Of a stretch of DNA of 64,000 nucleotides, positions 63,711 through 64,000 are shown one piece after another. Under the pieces are notes generated by a model. It worked only from the letters and a program-made list of their open reading frames with translations. It was not told where the DNA came from and did not search any database. The position numbers were made by a program, and so were the translations under genes. The DNA comes from Pantoea trifolii. GTDB taxonomy: Bacteria; Pseudomonadota; Gammaproteobacteria; Enterobacterales; Enterobacteriaceae. The stretch is from the NCBI RefSeq assembly GCF_024506435.1, contig NZ_JANIET010000001.1:3906001-3970000 (forward strand), written 5' to 3'. Within the stretch, counting starts at the first letter, position 1; each line of letters opens with the position of its first letter.

Positions 63711-64000
63711 ATGGCAAAAGCGTTAGTGATTTTTTTACATGGCGTCGGCAGCAACGGCGACGACCTCGCGGTGCTCGGCGAACATTGGGCGCGCCTGCTG
63801 CCAGATGTGGCGTTTGCCTCGCCGAATGCGCCCTATCCCTTTGAACATGCGATGGGATATCAGTGGTTTAGTTTGACCGGCATCACACCCGAAAACCGTC
63901 CGGCGCGGGTGCGTGAAGCGCGCGCTGCCTTTGATGACACACTGCAACAGTTGATGGCGCAACACGGCATGGCGGATGCGTGGGACAAAGTGATTCTGGT
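63711..64000 (+). CDS. phospholipase/carboxylesterase-type alpha/beta hydrolase (partial, YpfH-like)
   Basis: The window ends after about 96 codons. ATG at 63711 follows AAGGAG. The visible part, AKALVIFLHGVGSNGDDLAV and FASPNAPYPFEHAMGYQWFS, is the N-terminus of the carboxylesterase/phospholipase family (HG-G-N-D oxyanion region, PxAPxxP motif), like E. coli YpfH. The catalytic serine lies beyond the window. It probably forms an operon with yqjG. Confidence 0.85.
   Translation, partial: MAKALVIFLHGVGSNGDDLAVLGEHWARLLPDVAFASPNAPYPFEHAMGYQWFSLTGITPENRPARVREARAAFDDTLQQLMAQHGMADAWDKVIL

Overview
The window looks like a chromosomal segment of an Enterobacterales bacterium, most likely of the Pantoea/Erwinia group (inferred from gene order and protein resemblance; no search was run). 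The block yhiN-pitA-uspB-uspA-rsmJ-prlC-rlmJ-gor is the classical enterobacterial order, hemB and gor are core genes, coding sequence is GC-rich, and an ERIC element is present. No phage, IS transposase, tRNA, rRNA or CRISPR array was seen.

Layout. 1-3.5 kb: a ferric-type (or phosphonate-type) ABC importer. 3.6-6.4 kb: a TqsA-like exporter facing a two-gene operon of a class II aldolase and an SsuA-like binding protein. 6.7-9.7 kb: an EAL phosphodiesterase overlapping a 2-hydroxyacid dehydrogenase. 9.8-11.1 kb: a ToxR/CadC-like membrane regulator with a small membrane partner. 11.4-15.1 kb: proP, hemB and a GAF-GGDEF cyclase. 15.1-17 kb: a secreted alpha/beta hydrolase and an AT-rich AraC-type regulator. 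17-21.2 kb: the L-rhamnonate operon rhmRDTA. 21.4-22.6 kb: a membrane-anchored coiled-coil protein made of ten 11-residue repeats and a small membrane protein. 22.7-35.8 kb: the yhiN-to-gor core block, with an FKBP-like secreted protein, a lipoprotein, a CPBP protease and RNase BN added. 36-46 kb: a Gate-domain membrane protein, a YrdC-fold protein, an SDR/LysR pair, bestrophin, a Tat-type esterase, a CPA1 antiporter with a small periplasmic protein, and an MFS/LysR pair. 46-54 kb: yqhA and kdpFABCD, with no kdpE next to kdpD. 54-64 kb: an HD-GYP protein, an MFS carrier, an orphan sugar-binding protein, an ABC exporter, two acetyltransferase-type proteins, a LysR regulator, yqjG and the start of a carboxylesterase.

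Recurring functions are osmotic and potassium homeostasis (ProP, KdpFABC, antiporter), cyclic-di-GMP turnover (one EAL, one GGDEF, one HD-GYP), sugar-acid use (rhm operon, GudP-type MFS) and redox defence (gor, yqjG).

The most notable non-coding feature is a short palindromic repeat family: GTAG followed by GGTCGCCAT, two bases, ATGGCGACC. It has ten full copies and one chimeric copy. It behaves like a REP family: in six cases the GTAG end lies 2-5 nt from a stop codon, and in one case the repeat is read as the C-terminus of a transporter. Other leads are a terminator-like hairpin in the proP leader, a well-conserved KdpE-type operator without a local kdpE, and the 33-bp tandem repeat gene.
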